Origin: Flammeovirgaceae bacterium BBD 1991-12
GTDB lineage: Bacteria; Bacteroidota; Bacteroidia; Cytophagales; Cyclobacteriaceae
Direction of reading: 5' to 3'
Length of the DNA stretch: 64,000 nt
Assembly (NCBI GenBank): GCA_001657315.1
Contig: LYSV01000017.1
Coordinates: forward strand, 1-64,000
A program made the position numbers and the translations under genes. Below the pieces are notes generated by a model. The model did not search any database. It was not told where the DNA came from and worked only from the letters and a program-made list of their open reading frames with translations. Below, piece by piece: positions 52,654 to 63,377 of the stretch; the stretch's first letter is position 1, and every line of letters begins with the position of its first letter.

Positions 52654-53355
52654 ATGGACAGGAGAGAATCACTAAAGTCGCTTTTCATAGGTTCACTGGC
52701 TGGCGGTATGCTCGTGAACGGATGTGCACCGGAAAAAGTGGAAGAACCGGTGGCCGAAAAACAACCTCGCGGCTATGGCCGTACGCCCGGGGAGAAGCTT
52801 CGTGATGAAAAACTGCTGGCAGAACAGTTTTTCACCCAAAGTGAAATGGAAACCCTGGCTACCCTGTGCGATATCATCCTTCCACCTGCAGATGGTCGCC
52901 ATTCTGCCACGGATGCCGGTGTGCCGGAGTTTGTGGAATTCATGGTCAAGGACATTCCCCGACACCAGTTGCCTCTGCGCGGCGGTCTCATGTGGCTCGA
53001 TCATCAGTCCAACAAGCTTTTTGGTAGGATATTTACGTCCTGCAACCCTGAAGATCAACTTGTCCTGTGTGATCTGATCGCCTTTCCCGATAAGGCCGAT
53101 CCCGGTATGGAGCAGGGGGTACGTTTTTTCAGCCTTGTCAGAGACCTCACGTTAACCGGTTTTTATACTACTCGTATGGGGATAGACGAACTGGGCTACA
53201 AGGGAAATACGCCCAATGTATGGGATGGCGTGCCGGATGAGGTACTTCAAAAGCACGGGCTCTCCTATGAAAAAGAATGGTTGGCAAAGTGCATAGATCA
53301 GTCCAAAAGAGCAGACATAGCCGAATGGGATGAAGATGGTAATTTGCTGACCTGA
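52654..53355 (+). CDS. Gluconate 2-dehydrogenase subunit 3 family protein (Tat-type small subunit)
   Basis: A 233-residue partner of the GMC subunit (PF13618 family). The N terminus has a twin-arginine-like start (MDRRESLKSLFIGS), a hydrophobic stretch and a lipobox-like VNGC (Cys about 24), so it may be a Tat lipoprotein that carries the large subunit across the membrane. The domain then shows ETLATLCDIILPPADG and VPEFVEFMVKDIP, typical of the family. It follows the large subunit with no gap. No cytochrome subunit gene adjoins, so the electron acceptor is not evident. Confidence 0.9.
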   Translation: MDRRESLKSLFIGSLAGGMLVNGCAPEKVEEPVAEKQPRGYGRTPGEKLRDEKLLAEQFFTQSEMETLATLCDIILPPADGRHSATDAGVPEFVEFMVKDIPRHQLPLRGGLMWLDHQSNKLFGRIFTSCNPEDQLVLCDLIAFPDKADPGMEQGVRFFSLVRDLTLTGFYTTRMGIDELGYKGNTPNVWDGVPDEVLQKHGLSYEKEWLAKCIDQSKRADIAEWDEDGNLLT

Positions 53356-53507
53356 TGCTAAGTTTTTGAATGTTTTCATAATCGATGAAGCCGGCAATCG
53401 GCAATTGATTACCTCATCTTCCCGCCCAGGTAACAAATTAACAAATACGCCGGTCCGCCATAACCATCAACAAACACTACCACCCGCACCACTGGCGCCA
53501 CCCCACT

Positions 53508-53691
53508 GGCGCAGGTTCTCCGAACCTGTGCCCACCAATCAAAAGGTTCTCTGAACCTTAGCATATAAAGATTTGTATAGCTATGTTTATTAAGCAGCTG
53601 AGGTCAGCAGGTGAACAGCGATTGTTATTCTGGTTTGCATTCGCAGGTTCAGAGAACCTGCAGATAGCAAGTCACGGGTTTGGAAAACCCG
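53508..53691. repeat. Cluster of four short GGTTC/GGGTTT palindromes
   Basis: Palindromes lie at 53508-53532 (11-bp stem with one G-T pair), 53543-53559, 53643-53661 and 53675-53691. All have AGGTTC/GAACCT or CGGGTTT/AAACCCG arms with 3-5-nt loops. They fill most of the 420-bp gap 53356-53775 along with CCATCAACAA-type low-complexity tracts. They look like a second REP-type family, with one degenerate copy at 35979. No gene is seen in the gap. Confidence 0.7.
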
Positions 53692-53775
53692 CGCCAAATG
53701 GGAATTAACAAATACATTAATTAGTCATAACCATCAACGAACCGCCACCAACCATCAACAAATAACAAACTGCTA

Positions 53776-54126
53776 ATGAAGGTGATAAAAATAATTCTTG
53801 CTCTCGTTTTCTTTTCCTTTGCTGCCCTGCAATACAACGACCCTGACCCTTTGCTCTGGATGTTCATCTACGGTCTGGTGGCACTGCTGTTCCTTATCAG
53901 TGCCTTCGGTCCATTATCAAAAAGCCTTCTCATCGCCTGTATTGTGGGGCTGGTCTCTTACAGTCTGTTTTATCTCCCGGGCCTGGTCGAATGGTTGACA
54001 GAAGGGCAGGCCGGGGAACTCGTAGAAGCCATGAAAGCAGATAAAATGTATATCGAGGAAAGCCGGGAATTTTTAGGGCTGCTGATCGCCATAGGAGGTC
54101 TTTTCTTTTTGCTCAAAAGATCCTGA
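53776..54126 (+). CDS. TMEM220-family small membrane protein
   Basis: A 116-residue protein with four hydrophobic segments (about 3-20, 25-45, 50-70, 97-114) and the family opening LALVFFSFAALQYNDPDP. The family is widespread in bacteria and animals but has no known function. It stands alone between two palindrome-rich intergenic regions. Confidence 0.85.
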   Translation: MKVIKIILALVFFSFAALQYNDPDPLLWMFIYGLVALLFLISAFGPLSKSLLIACIVGLVSYSLFYLPGLVEWLTEGQAGELVEAMKADKMYIEESREFLGLLIAIGGLFFLLKRS

Positions 54127-54153
54127 TCTGTTGGTTGGTTATTGAGTGAACGC

Positions 54154-54186
54154 GGGGGTCAGACGGTTTCAAACCGTCTGACCCCC
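54154..54186. terminator. Strong 14-bp hairpin between TMEM220 gene and alpha-glucan cluster
   Basis: GGGGGTCAGACGGT (54154-54167) pairs perfectly with ACCGTCTGACCCCC (54173-54186) around TTCAA. There is no T-tract, so it may be a REP-like repeat that also blocks read-through. Confidence 0.65.
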
Positions 54187-54285
54187 CACCTGCAAACGTT
54201 TACAATCATTTTAGCCTTCCAAAGCGGCAGGATTTTTTGTTTGTCAACTCTTTTTGGGCAATATTAGTCGCTCAATATCCCTCGT

Positions 54286-55893
54286 ATGAAAGGTTTTCTG
54301 ACTGCTGCTGTTTTTGTTTTTTTTATTCTCTGCGCCTGTGATCCCACAGCCTCTGAAAAGACCGGGCATTCCACAGATGAAGTGTCTGCCTGGCCGGCAG
54401 GGGTTACCTATGAGATCTTTGTTCAGTCCTTCTACGATACCGATGGCAACGGCATTGGCGATTTTAACGGACTTACGGAGAAAATACCCTACCTCGTTGA
54501 TCTGGGTGTGGAAGCTGTATGGCTGATGCCTATCATGCCTTCGCCGTCCTATCATAAATACGACGTGACCGATTACCGCAACGTCCACCCGGATTACGGT
54601 ACGATGGACGATTTCAAAAACTTTGTAAAACAGGCTCATGAAAATGGGATTAAGGTGGTCATAGATCTGGTGATCAACCATTCTGGCTCCGGACATCCCT
54701 GGTTCCGGAAGGCGAAGGACAATGACCCTGATTTCCGGCAGTTTTATGTGTGGGCGCACAGAGACTCGGTAGCAGAGCAGATCAACAAAAGAGAAACCAC
54801 CGGTGATTCAGGCAATATCACACAGTGGCATGAGGTGGAAGGCGATACGGACGGAGAACTATATTACGGGTTCTTCTGGGGAGGTATGCCCGACCTTAAT
54901 TTTGATTATCAGCCGCTACGGGATGAGATCTATGACATTGGCCGGTACTGGCTCACTGAAATAGGGGTAGACGGATTCCGTCTCGATGCAGCCAAACATA
55001 TTTATCCGGACGACAGAGCAGAGGACAACCACGCCTTTTGGGTAGAATTCCGTAAGGAGATGGAAAAAGTAAAACCTGATGTGTACCTGATCGGAGAGGT
55101 GTGGGCGCCCACGGATGTCAGCGCTCCATATACTCAGGGATTACATGCACTGTTCAATTTTGATCTGGCCTTTAGCATTATAACATCAATCAACTCCCAG
55201 CGTTCGCAGTCGGCTGTCATAGCGGGGTCGTCATGGAAGATCGTTGACAGCCTTTCATTGACGCAGGGCTTTATACAGAATCTGGATGCTTTTCGTTCCT
55301 ACAACCCTGACTTTATCAATGCCACCTTTCTCAGCAACCATGATCAGAACAGGATAGGATCCATGCTGGATGCTGATCCTGAAAAGATGAAGCTGGCCGC
55401 TTCAATTCTACTCACGTTGCCCGGCTCGCCATACCTTTACTATGGGGAGGAAATAGGTATGCTGGGTATGAAACCAGATGAGCTGATCCGTGAGCCGTTT
55501 CTCTGGGAGCCTGAAGCGATGGATAAGGGCAGGACCACCTGGGAGACTCCTTCCTATTCCACAGATTCTACAGTGGTACCGCTGGCTAAACAGCAAAGTG
55601 ATGCTTCATCAGTCTACACACACTACCGGAATTTGATGAAGCTAAGAAGGGAAAGTCAGGTCCTTACCCTGGGTAATATTACTGATGTGCCGGCAGATGA
55701 TGAACGATTGGTTATTTACAAACGCACCTACGGCGAGGAACAAAACGTCATCATACACAATCTTTCGTCCGTACCACTTTCCTATCAGGTACAGGATGAG
55801 GTCTCGAAGATCATTTTCACCACGTCTGATCAGGGCATACTCACTGGTAAAGATGTGACTGTACCCCCTTATTCATCCATCATTTTGAAATAG
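54286..55893 (+). CDS. GH13 alpha-amylase lipoprotein
   Basis: A 535-residue exported alpha-glucan hydrolase (lipobox FILCAC, Cys about 18). The GH13 barrel has all catalytic residues: Asp234 in DGFRLDAAKH, Glu271 in LIGEVWAP and Asp353 in FLSNHDQNR, plus VIDLVINHSG. It resembles Bacteroidota periplasmic or surface amylases that release maltose and short maltodextrins. It begins the operon and lies 3 bp before the GlgE gene, so its products may feed the cytoplasmic maltokinase/GlgE steps (inference). Confidence 0.93.
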   Translation: MKGFLTAAVFVFFILCACDPTASEKTGHSTDEVSAWPAGVTYEIFVQSFYDTDGNGIGDFNGLTEKIPYLVDLGVEAVWLMPIMPSPSYHKYDVTDYRNVHPDYGTMDDFKNFVKQAHENGIKVVIDLVINHSGSGHPWFRKAKDNDPDFRQFYVWAHRDSVAEQINKRETTGDSGNITQWHEVEGDTDGELYYGFFWGGMPDLNFDYQPLRDEIYDIGRYWLTEIGVDGFRLDAAKHIYPDDRAEDNHAFWVEFRKEMEKVKPDVYLIGEVWAPTDVSAPYTQGLHALFNFDLAFSIITSINSQRSQSAVIAGSSWKIVDSLSLTQGFIQNLDAFRSYNPDFINATFLSNHDQNRIGSMLDADPEKMKLAASILLTLPGSPYLYYGEEIGMLGMKPDELIREPFLWEPEAMDKGRTTWETPSYSTDSTVVPLAKQQSDASSVYTHYRNLMKLRRESQVLTLGNITDVPADDERLVIYKRTYGEEQNVIIHNLSSVPLSYQVQDEVSKIIFTTSDQGILTGKDVTVPPYSSIILK

Positions 55894-55896
55894 CAT

Positions 55897-57858
55897 ATGG
55901 CTAATAGTGGCAGGAACAGGGTAGTCATTGAAAACATAACTCCACAGGTGGATGGAGGGTTATACCCGGCCAAAAGAACGGTAGGAGAGACGGTAGAAGT
56001 TAGCGCCGATATTTTTGCGGACGGACATGACTACATCCGTAGCAGGATCGTTTATAAAGCTCCTGGAAAAAGAACCCTGCAGTATGTGGAACTCAAGTCT
56101 GGTACGAATGATAAATGGCATTCATCCTTTATCACGGATAGGACCGGTCAGTGGTCTTTTTATATTGAAGCATGGATAGATCATTTTTACACATGGTACC
56201 AGGGCTTTCTTAAGAAGGCAGAAGCGGGCCAGCATCTGGCGCTGGAGTTGCTTGAAGGAGCAGATTATCTGGGTAGGATCGTTGATTCTGCTGAGGCCAG
56301 GGATAAGGAGACCATACAGCACTGTCTGATGTTATTTGGCGACAAGCAAAAATATGAGCAGGCCTTCACGGCAGTGTTGTCTGATTCGATGGTGCAGATA
56401 GTGGAAAAGTATCCGCTCGTAGAAAATCCTACAAGGTCCACGGAATATTCAGTGGTTTGTGAATTTGAAAAAGCCGGTTTCAGTACCTGGTACGAATTCT
56501 TTCCACGGTCTGCCTCTACCGAAAAAGGGCGACACGGCACCTTTCGTGATTGTGAAAGGATGTTACCCAAAATTGCTGAAATGGGATTTGACGTTTTGTA
56601 CTTCCCACCCATTCACCCTATTGGTGAAGTGAACCGTAAGGGTAAGAACAATTCCGTTACCGCTGAAAAAGACGAACCCGGTTCGCCCTGGGCTATAGGC
56701 AGCCGGCATGGAGGGCATAAATCTATCCACCCTGAGCTGGGCACACTGGAAGACTACCGGCGATTGGTAAAAAAAGCCAGGCAACTGGGAATAGATATAG
56801 CACTGGATATCGCTTTTCAGTGCGCTCCCGATCATCCCTATGTCAAGGAGCATCCCGAATGGTTTCGCTGGCGACCTGATGGCACGGTACAGTACGCTGA
56901 AAACCCACCCAAAAAGTACCAGGATATTCTTCCTCTGAATTTTGAAGGAGACGATTGGAAAAACCTTTGGGAGGAGCTTCTGTCTGTAGTGGTATACTGG
57001 ATTGAGCAGGGAATAACCATATTTCGTGTGGATAACCCGCATACCAAACCTATTGGCTTCTGGCAATGGCTGATTGCAGAGGTGAACAAAAAGTATGAAA
57101 ACATTATCTTCCTGTCAGAGGCATTTACCCGGCCGAGGGTCATGGAAAGCCTGGCCAAGGTTGGTTTTACCCATGGGTATACCTATTTCACGTGGCGTGT
57201 GGCAAAGCATGAGATCATCGAATACATGACGGAACTGGTTTACGGCAACTCCCGGAACTATTTCAGGCCCAATTTCTGGCCCAACACACCGGACATCCTG
57301 CCCTATCACCTGCAACGTGATGGTGAGAATATCTTTGTGATCCGCTATGCCCTGGCGGCCACACTCTCATCGAACTACGGCATGTACGGGCCGGTGTATG
57401 AGCACTATGAACAACGGCCTGTGGAAGGCAAGGAAGAGTACCTCAACTCTGAAAAGTATGAGATAAAATATTACAACTGGGATGTGGAAAACCGGCTGAC
57501 CCGGGTGATCAGAACTGTCAACAAAGCCCGAAAGGAGAATGCGGCATTGCAATCTACCTGGAACATTAGCTTCTGTTATATTGAGAACAACAATTTGATT
57601 GCCTATCTTAAAATAACGAATGACAGGTCCAGTATAATTCTGACAGTGGTGAATCTTGATCCCTACAGCAGACAACACGGATTTGTACAGATCCGGAAAG
57701 AGGAATTGGGTATAACAGAGGGGATCAACCTGCACCTGACAGATCTGATAACGGGCAACGAATATCAGTGGACGGAAGAATGGAACTATGTAGAACTTGA
57801 TCCCAACAGTATGCCTTTTCATCTGTTCAGAATAGAGGTCAGAGAGTCTAACTTGTAA
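55897..57858 (+). CDS. glgE: Alpha-1,4-glucan:maltose-1-phosphate maltosyltransferase
   Basis: A 653-residue cytoplasmic GH13 enzyme that lengthens alpha-1,4-glucan with maltosyl units from maltose-1-phosphate. It has the N-terminal beta domain and dimer insert of GlgE, then WYEFFPRS, YFPPIHPIGEVNRKG and a barrel with nucleophile Asp379 in IFRVDNPHTKP and acid/base Glu408 in FLSEAFTRP. Length and spacing match characterised GlgE proteins. It is 5 bp before the maltokinase-fusion gene, its substrate-producing partner, and upstream of the branching enzyme, a complete GlgE-type glycogen route. Confidence 0.95.
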   Translation: MANSGRNRVVIENITPQVDGGLYPAKRTVGETVEVSADIFADGHDYIRSRIVYKAPGKRTLQYVELKSGTNDKWHSSFITDRTGQWSFYIEAWIDHFYTWYQGFLKKAEAGQHLALELLEGADYLGRIVDSAEARDKETIQHCLMLFGDKQKYEQAFTAVLSDSMVQIVEKYPLVENPTRSTEYSVVCEFEKAGFSTWYEFFPRSASTEKGRHGTFRDCERMLPKIAEMGFDVLYFPPIHPIGEVNRKGKNNSVTAEKDEPGSPWAIGSRHGGHKSIHPELGTLEDYRRLVKKARQLGIDIALDIAFQCAPDHPYVKEHPEWFRWRPDGTVQYAENPPKKYQDILPLNFEGDDWKNLWEELLSVVVYWIEQGITIFRVDNPHTKPIGFWQWLIAEVNKKYENIIFLSEAFTRPRVMESLAKVGFTHGYTYFTWRVAKHEIIEYMTELVYGNSRNYFRPNFWPNTPDILPYHLQRDGENIFVIRYALAATLSSNYGMYGPVYEHYEQRPVEGKEEYLNSEKYEIKYYNWDVENRLTRVIRTVNKARKENAALQSTWNISFCYIENNNLIAYLKITNDRSSIILTVVNLDPYSRQHGFVQIRKEELGITEGINLHLTDLITGNEYQWTEEWNYVELDPNSMPFHLFRIEVRESNL

Positions 57859-57863
57859 ATACT

Positions 57864-60800
57864 ATGGCAGATAAAAGTCTGTGGTTCAAGGATGCCATTA
57901 TCTACGAAGTCCATCTCAGGGCATTCTACGACAGCAATGCCGATGGGATCGGTGACTTTCCCGGCCTGATCAAAAAGCTGGACTATCTGGAAGACCTGGG
58001 AGTGAATACCCTTTGGCTGCTGCCGTTTTATCCGTCACCGCTGAAGGACGACGGATATGATGTGACCAATTACACGGATATTCACCCGGACTACGGCACA
58101 CTGACAGATTTTAAAAAGCTGTTAAAAAAGGCCCATGCACTCGGTATGCGGGTCATAATTGAGCTGGCGCTGAATCATACCTCTGATCAGCATCCATGGT
58201 TCCAGCAATCACGCAAATCCAGGCAAGGCTCGAAATGGCGTAACTTCTATGTGTGGAGCAATAAACCGGATAAGTTTGAAGATGCCCGGGTAATATTCTC
58301 CGACTATGAAACCTCCAACTGGAGCTGGGACCCCGTAGCCAGATCATATTACTGGCACCGCTTCTATCATCACATGCCTGACCTTAATTATGACAGTCCG
58401 GATGTGCAACTGGAGATCACCAAAGTGGTGGACTTCTGGCTGAAGATGGGCGTGGATGGCCTGCGCTTGTCGTCAGTGCCGTATTTGTTTGAAAGGGAAG
58501 GCACCAACTGCGAAAATCTACCGGAAACCCACCAGTTCCTGCGCAAGATCAGAGCACACATCGACAAGAACTATCCGGACCGTATTTTGCTGGCAGAGGC
58601 CAACTTGTGGCCGGAAGAGGCTGCGTCCTATTTCGGGGAAGGCAGGGAATGCCATATGGCAGTACACTATCCCCTGATGCCGCGGCTTTTCATGGCCATG
58701 CATACGGAGGACAATCATCCGATCGTGGACATTATAGAACAGACGCCCAAAGCTCCGGAAAACGGACAGTGGGCTCTTTTTCTCAGGAATCATGACTCAC
58801 TGGGGCTGGAAATGGTAACAGAGGAGGAAAAGGACTATCTCTACAAGGCTTTCGCCTCCGATCCCAACACCAAGCACAATATTGGCATCCGGCGTAGGCT
58901 CGCCCCTATGCTGGACAATGATCGGCGTAAGGTGGAACTGATGTATACCCTGTTGTTATCACTGCCGGGATCACCCATTATTTACTACGGCGATGAGATC
59001 GGGATGGGAGACAACGTATTTCTGGGTGACAGGCATGGCGTACGTACTCCTATGCAGTGGAATTCCAATGTCAATGCCGGGTTTTCAAAGGCGAACCCGC
59101 AGCAGTTGTACCTGCCGGTGGTCTCCGATCCGGTCTATCGCTATGAAGCGGTGAGTGTGGCCGTTCAGCACAACAATATTTCCTCCCTGCTATGGTGGAT
59201 CAAAAATGCCATCACCATGCGGAAAAGGCTCAAGGCATTCAGCAGGGGAGATATTGAGTTCCTGGAAAGTACCAATTCGAAGATCCTCGCCTTTTCAAGG
59301 GTGTATGGTAATCAACGGATCATCGTAGTGGCCAACCTCTCCAAATATTCTCAGGCGGCCTCCATCGATCTGAAAGGTTTTGAAGGCAGTGCGCTTACAG
59401 AAGTATTCAGCCAGAATGTATTCCCGATGGTCTCGAAAAGTGAATATCCCATTACCATAGGGCCTTACGGGTACTTTTGGTTCTATGTGGAGGAAAAGGT
59501 GGCCGAGACAGAAGAAGAGACTGAAGGGCTCAAACTGATCAAAGCCGAAGTCTCATGGGAGCGGTTCTTTAGTAATTTTCGTGATACCAATATCCTTGAG
59601 AAGCAGGTATTGCCGGCATTTCTGAAGAAAACGAGGTGGTTCGGAGGCAAGGCCAAGGGCATCAGCAAGATCAAGGTAGAACAGTTCATTCCGCTGAAGA
59701 TCGAAAACCAGACCGTTTATTTTCTTATTCTGGAGGTGTCCTACATCCAGCGATTGCCGGAATACTATTTTATGCCGGTGTCCTTTATACAGGCAAAGGA
59801 TGTGATGGAAGACATCGATTACAACCCGCAGAGTATCATTTGCAGGATCGACATCAACAAGACACAGGGTTTTTTGATAGACAGTTCCTATGATGCCAAA
59901 TTCAGGGATTACCTGCTGTATGCCATGAGTACCCGGCAAAAGATCAGGCTGGACAACGGAGAGCTGCACTTCAATATGGGTACGTTCAACAAGATCAACA
60001 TTGCGAAAAGAGATATCCGGTCCAGGATACTGAAGGCGGACCAGAGCAATACGGCCATCATATACAATGATAAATACTTTTTCAAGTTTTACCGGAAAAT
60101 AGAGAAGGAAGTCAATCCTGATCTTGAAATTGTACGGTTCCTTTCCGAAAAGACCACTTTCCGCAATTCTCCACGCTATGTAGGAGGCGTGGAATTCAGG
60201 ACCGGTAATGGAGACACAATAGTTTTTGGCCTGTTACAGGGCCTGGTGGAGAACCATGGCGATGCCTGGGCAATGACCACGGACGCGCTCGGCAGGTATT
60301 TTGACAGGGTATTTACCAAAGTGGAAAAAAGTGATAAACCACCGGTCCTGGATAATCACCCTGTTCTTGCCTTTGAAGAGGCGCCAGAGCTCATACAGGA
60401 GCTGATCGGCAATATTTACCACCAGTCCGTGGCAAAGCTGGCGGAAAGAACCGCCGAAATGCACCTGGCGCTGGCCTCGGACGATGCGGAGCTGGCTTTT
60501 GCTCCCGAGCGTATTACCGGTAACTATCAGCGCGCCGTTTATTCCTCATTGAGAAAGCTGGTAAAAGACCGGTTCAAGCTACTGACCCAGAAGATCGGTG
60601 AGCTTTCCAAACCTGTTCAGAAACTGGCCGAGGAGATCCTGAAGCAGGAGGGGGATATTCTGGAATGCTTCAGCGAATTCCACAAACAGAAAATTGAAGG
60701 TGTGAAAAGCCGTATTCATGGCGACTATCACCTTGGGCAGGTGCTGTTTACCGGCAATGATTTCGTGATCATCGACTTTGAGGGAGAACCTGGTTTTACT

Positions 60801-61166
60801 TTCAGTGAACGAAGGCTTAGAAAAAGCCCGCTTAAGGATGTGGCCGGTATGATGCGGTCCTTCCATTATGCTGCCTATGGCAAGATCCTCCTGAATGAGA
60901 ACTACAGCGACAAGGATATAAAATACCTTGAAACCTGGGCTGAGCAGTGGCATCATTACATAGGACGATTCTATCTGGCAGCCTATCTGGACAAAATGCA
61001 TGTCAGTAAAGATCTGACTGAAAGTTATAAAGTGATGATAAGGACCTACCTGCTCGAGAAGGCGATCTATGAGCTGGGCTATGAATTGAACAGCCGTCCG
61101 GATTGGGTGATCATCCCTCTGCGAGGCATAAAATACTTGATCGATCAGTACCAAAAAACCAAATAA
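57864..61166 (+). CDS. TreS-like domain fused to maltokinase; TreS nucleophile missing
   Basis: An 1100-residue fusion. Residues 1-550 are a trehalose-synthase (GH13) domain and about 570-1100 a maltokinase domain (Mak/Pep2) with [13 protein letters not shown] and [10 protein letters not shown], which should make maltose-1-phosphate for GlgE. In the TreS half the family segment DG[FL]RLDAVPYL reads [11 protein letters not shown]: the catalytic Asp is Ser203 (codon TCG at 58470). Glu245 (LLAEANLWP) and Asp311 (LRNHDS) remain, and the spacing of 42 residues from 203 to 245 equals that of active TreS. HDEL is HDSL. The TreS half is therefore probably inactive and may scaffold the kinase. Length is normal and no frame error is visible. 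Confidence 0.93.
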   Translation: MADKSLWFKDAIIYEVHLRAFYDSNADGIGDFPGLIKKLDYLEDLGVNTLWLLPFYPSPLKDDGYDVTNYTDIHPDYGTLTDFKKLLKKAHALGMRVIIELALNHTSDQHPWFQQSRKSRQGSKWRNFYVWSNKPDKFEDARVIFSDYETSNWSWDPVARSYYWHRFYHHMPDLNYDSPDVQLEITKVVDFWLKMGVDGLRLSSVPYLFEREGTNCENLPETHQFLRKIRAHIDKNYPDRILLAEANLWPEEAASYFGEGRECHMAVHYPLMPRLFMAMHTEDNHPIVDIIEQTPKAPENGQWALFLRNHDSLGLEMVTEEEKDYLYKAFASDPNTKHNIGIRRRLAPMLDNDRRKVELMYTLLLSLPGSPIIYYGDEIGMGDNVFLGDRHGVRTPMQWNSNVNAGFSKANPQQLYLPVVSDPVYRYEAVSVAVQHNNISSLLWWIKNAITMRKRLKAFSRGDIEFLESTNSKILAFSRVYGNQRIIVVANLSKYSQAASIDLKGFEGSALTEVFSQNVFPMVSKSEYPITIGPYGYFWFYVEEKVAETEEETEGLKLIKAEVSWERFFSNFRDTNILEKQVLPAFLKKTRWFGGKAKGISKIKVEQFIPLKIENQTVYFLILEVSYIQRLPEYYFMPVSFIQAKDVMEDIDYNPQSIICRIDINKTQGFLIDSSYDAKFRDYLLYAMSTRQKIRLDNGELHFNMGTFNKINIAKRDIRSRILKADQSNTAIIYNDKYFFKFYRKIEKEVNPDLEIVRFLSEKTTFRNSPRYVGGVEFRTGNGDTIVFGLLQGLVENHGDAWAMTTDALGRYFDRVFTKVEKSDKPPVLDNHPVLAFEEAPELIQELIGNIYHQSVAKLAERTAEMHLALASDDAELAFAPERITGNYQRAVYSSLRKLVKDRFKLLTQKIGELSKPVQKLAEEILKQEGDILECFSEFHKQKIEGVKSRIHGDYHLGQVLFTGNDFVIIDFEGEPGFTFSERRLRKSPLKDVAGMMRSFHYAAYGKILLNENYSDKDIKYLETWAEQWHHYIGRFYLAAYLDKMHVSKDLTESYKVMIRTYLLEKAIYELGYELNSRPDWVIIPLRGIKYLIDQYQKTK

Positions 61167-61168
61167 TT

Positions 61169-63202
61169 ATGGCAAAGAAATCCACTTCAGATACCGCAGG
61201 AAAAGGCAAAAAGGCTGCCACAAAAAAAACAGGATCTTCAGCTCCGGCCAAAAAGACGGCCAAAGCAAAAAAGGAGGATTTCTTTTCGCTTTTCACGGAT
61301 TATGACGTGCATCTTTTCAGAGAGGGGAAGCACTACAAGCTCTATGAAAAGCTGGGCGCTCATGTAACGACATATAAAAAACAAAAGGGTACCTATTTTG
61401 CGGTATGGGCTCCCAGTGCTAAAAATGTGTCCGTGATCGGTAATTTCAACAGTTGGAACAAAGGCGAAACACCACTCTTTCCCCGTTGGGATTCTTCCGG
61501 GATCTGGGAGGCGTTCATTCCCGGTGTAGGACACGGTGAAGCGTACAAATATGCTGTTGAAACACAGGAAGGGGACGTCGTGGAGAAAGGCGATCCGTTC
61601 GGTATTTACTGGGAGCAGCCGCCCAAAACAGCTTCCATCATATGGGATCTGGACTATAAATGGAATGATGCCGCTTGGCTGAAGAAAAGGAAGCAGGAAG
61701 CCGGTAAGGAAAAGCCATATGCGGTTTATGAAGTTCATATGGGGTCGTGGAGAAAAAGGATGGAGGAGAACAGGTCCCTTTCCTACCGTGAGCTGGCCGA
61801 AGAGCTGGTAGAATACGTCAGGGAAATGGGCTACACCCATGTGGAGTTCATGCCCGTGATGGAACACCCGTTCTATGGTTCCTGGGGCTATCAGATCACA
61901 GGATATTTTGCTCCTACCAGCCGTTTTGGGTCACCGCAGGATTTTATGTACATGATCGATACCTTCCATGCTGCCGGCATAGGAGTGATCCTGGACTGGG
62001 TGCCGTCACATTTTCCAGGAGATGTTCATGGATTGTACAAATTTGACGGTACACACCTGTATGAACATGCCGATGCCCGGAAGGGCTTCCACCCGGACTG
62101 GAAAAGCTACATCTTCAACTATGGCCGGAATGAGGTCCGTTCATTCCTGATCAGCAATGCGTTGTTCTGGCTGGACCAGTATCATGCCGACGGACTACGT
62201 GTGGATGCAGTCGCTTCCATGCTGTACCTGGACTATTCCCGTGAGGAAGGGGAATGGATCCCCAACCAGTACGGAGGCAATGAGAACATCGAAGCCATTG
62301 ACTTCCTGAAAGAGATGAATATCAATGTCTACGACCAGTTCCCGGGTGCCATTACCATTGCTGAGGAATCCACCTCATGGCCTATGGTGTCCAAGCCCAC
62401 CTACATCGGTGGACTGGGTTTTGGGCAGAAGTGGATGATGGGCTGGATGCACGATACCCTCGAGTACTTCAAGAAAGATCCCATCTACCGGCAGTACCAC
62501 CAGAATGAGATCACGTTTGCGATTATGTATGCGTTTACTGAAAACTTTATGCTGCCGCTTTCGCATGATGAAGTGGTGCACGGTAAAGGATCATTGCTCG
62601 GTAGAATGCCAGGTGATGAATGGCAGAGGTTTGCCAACCTGAGGCTGCTGTACGGATACATGTATGCCCATCCTGGTACAAAACTGCTGTTCATGGGAGG
62701 TGAATTCGCCCAGTCAGCCGAGTGGAACCATAACAACAGCCTGGACTGGCATTTGCTGCAGTATGATTTCCACAGGGGAATACAGTCCTTTATCAAGGAC
62801 CTGAACAGCTTCTACAGGGACACCACCGCTTTATACGAGTATGCCTTTGAACATAAGGGATTTCAATGGATCGACTACTCCGATGCGGGCAACAGTGTGA
62901 TCCTGTTCATGAGAAAAGGTAAAAAGGAGAATGATATTTTGGTGGCAGCCTGTAACTTCACGCCACAGGTAAGAGGAAACTACAGAATAGGCGTCCCTCT
63001 GAAAGGCTACTGGCAGGAGGTGATCAACAGCGATGATACAAAATATCATGGCAGTGGGGTCACCAACGGAGGACGGATACGAAGTACTCCTGTGGCCTTT
63101 CATGGTCATGATTATTCTGTGAATCTTACGCTGCCTCCTCTGGGTATCTCAGTCATCGCTTTTAAGGAAGCGGTGGACAGCTTTGAGGAAGCGGGCTCAT
63201 AA
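61169..63202 (+). CDS. glgB: 1,4-alpha-glucan branching enzyme with Lys/Ala-rich N-terminal tail
   Basis: A 677-residue GH13 branching enzyme that adds alpha-1,6 branches to the glucan made by GlgE. After a 34-residue Lys/Ala/Thr tail (for example [20 protein letters not shown]), unlike the usual N terminus, come a CBM48 domain ([20 protein letters not shown]) and the barrel with Asp346 ([17 protein letters not shown]), Glu399 ([11 protein letters not shown]) and Asp467 ([12 protein letters not shown]). The ATG at 61169 is chosen; the frame extends to 61103 inside the previous gene. It is 2 bp after the maltokinase fusion. The basic tail resembles histone-H1-like low-complexity sequence and may be disordered. 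Confidence 0.95.
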   Translation: MAKKSTSDTAGKGKKAATKKTGSSAPAKKTAKAKKEDFFSLFTDYDVHLFREGKHYKLYEKLGAHVTTYKKQKGTYFAVWAPSAKNVSVIGNFNSWNKGETPLFPRWDSSGIWEAFIPGVGHGEAYKYAVETQEGDVVEKGDPFGIYWEQPPKTASIIWDLDYKWNDAAWLKKRKQEAGKEKPYAVYEVHMGSWRKRMEENRSLSYRELAEELVEYVREMGYTHVEFMPVMEHPFYGSWGYQITGYFAPTSRFGSPQDFMYMIDTFHAAGIGVILDWVPSHFPGDVHGLYKFDGTHLYEHADARKGFHPDWKSYIFNYGRNEVRSFLISNALFWLDQYHADGLRVDAVASMLYLDYSREEGEWIPNQYGGNENIEAIDFLKEMNINVYDQFPGAITIAEESTSWPMVSKPTYIGGLGFGQKWMMGWMHDTLEYFKKDPIYRQYHQNEITFAIMYAFTENFMLPLSHDEVVHGKGSLLGRMPGDEWQRFANLRLLYGYMYAHPGTKLLFMGGEFAQSAEWNHNNSLDWHLLQYDFHRGIQSFIKDLNSFYRDTTALYEYAFEHKGFQWIDYSDAGNSVILFMRKGKKENDILVAACNFTPQVRGNYRIGVPLKGYWQEVINSDDTKYHGSGVTNGGRIRSTPVAFHGHDYSVNLTLPPLGISVIAFKEAVDSFEEAGS

Positions 63203-63377
63203 TCCAAACGATCCGGTTGGTAGTATACTTCCTGATGTTTTTTGTGTATTTGTGCCTTTGCGGGCAACAAAAGTTGGTAAGTAAGGTTACTAACACGGAA
63301 AGACACACACAAAGAAGCACAGGGTTACAAAAAACGATCCGACAAACAACCACCAAAGAAAAACTATTACCGATTTT

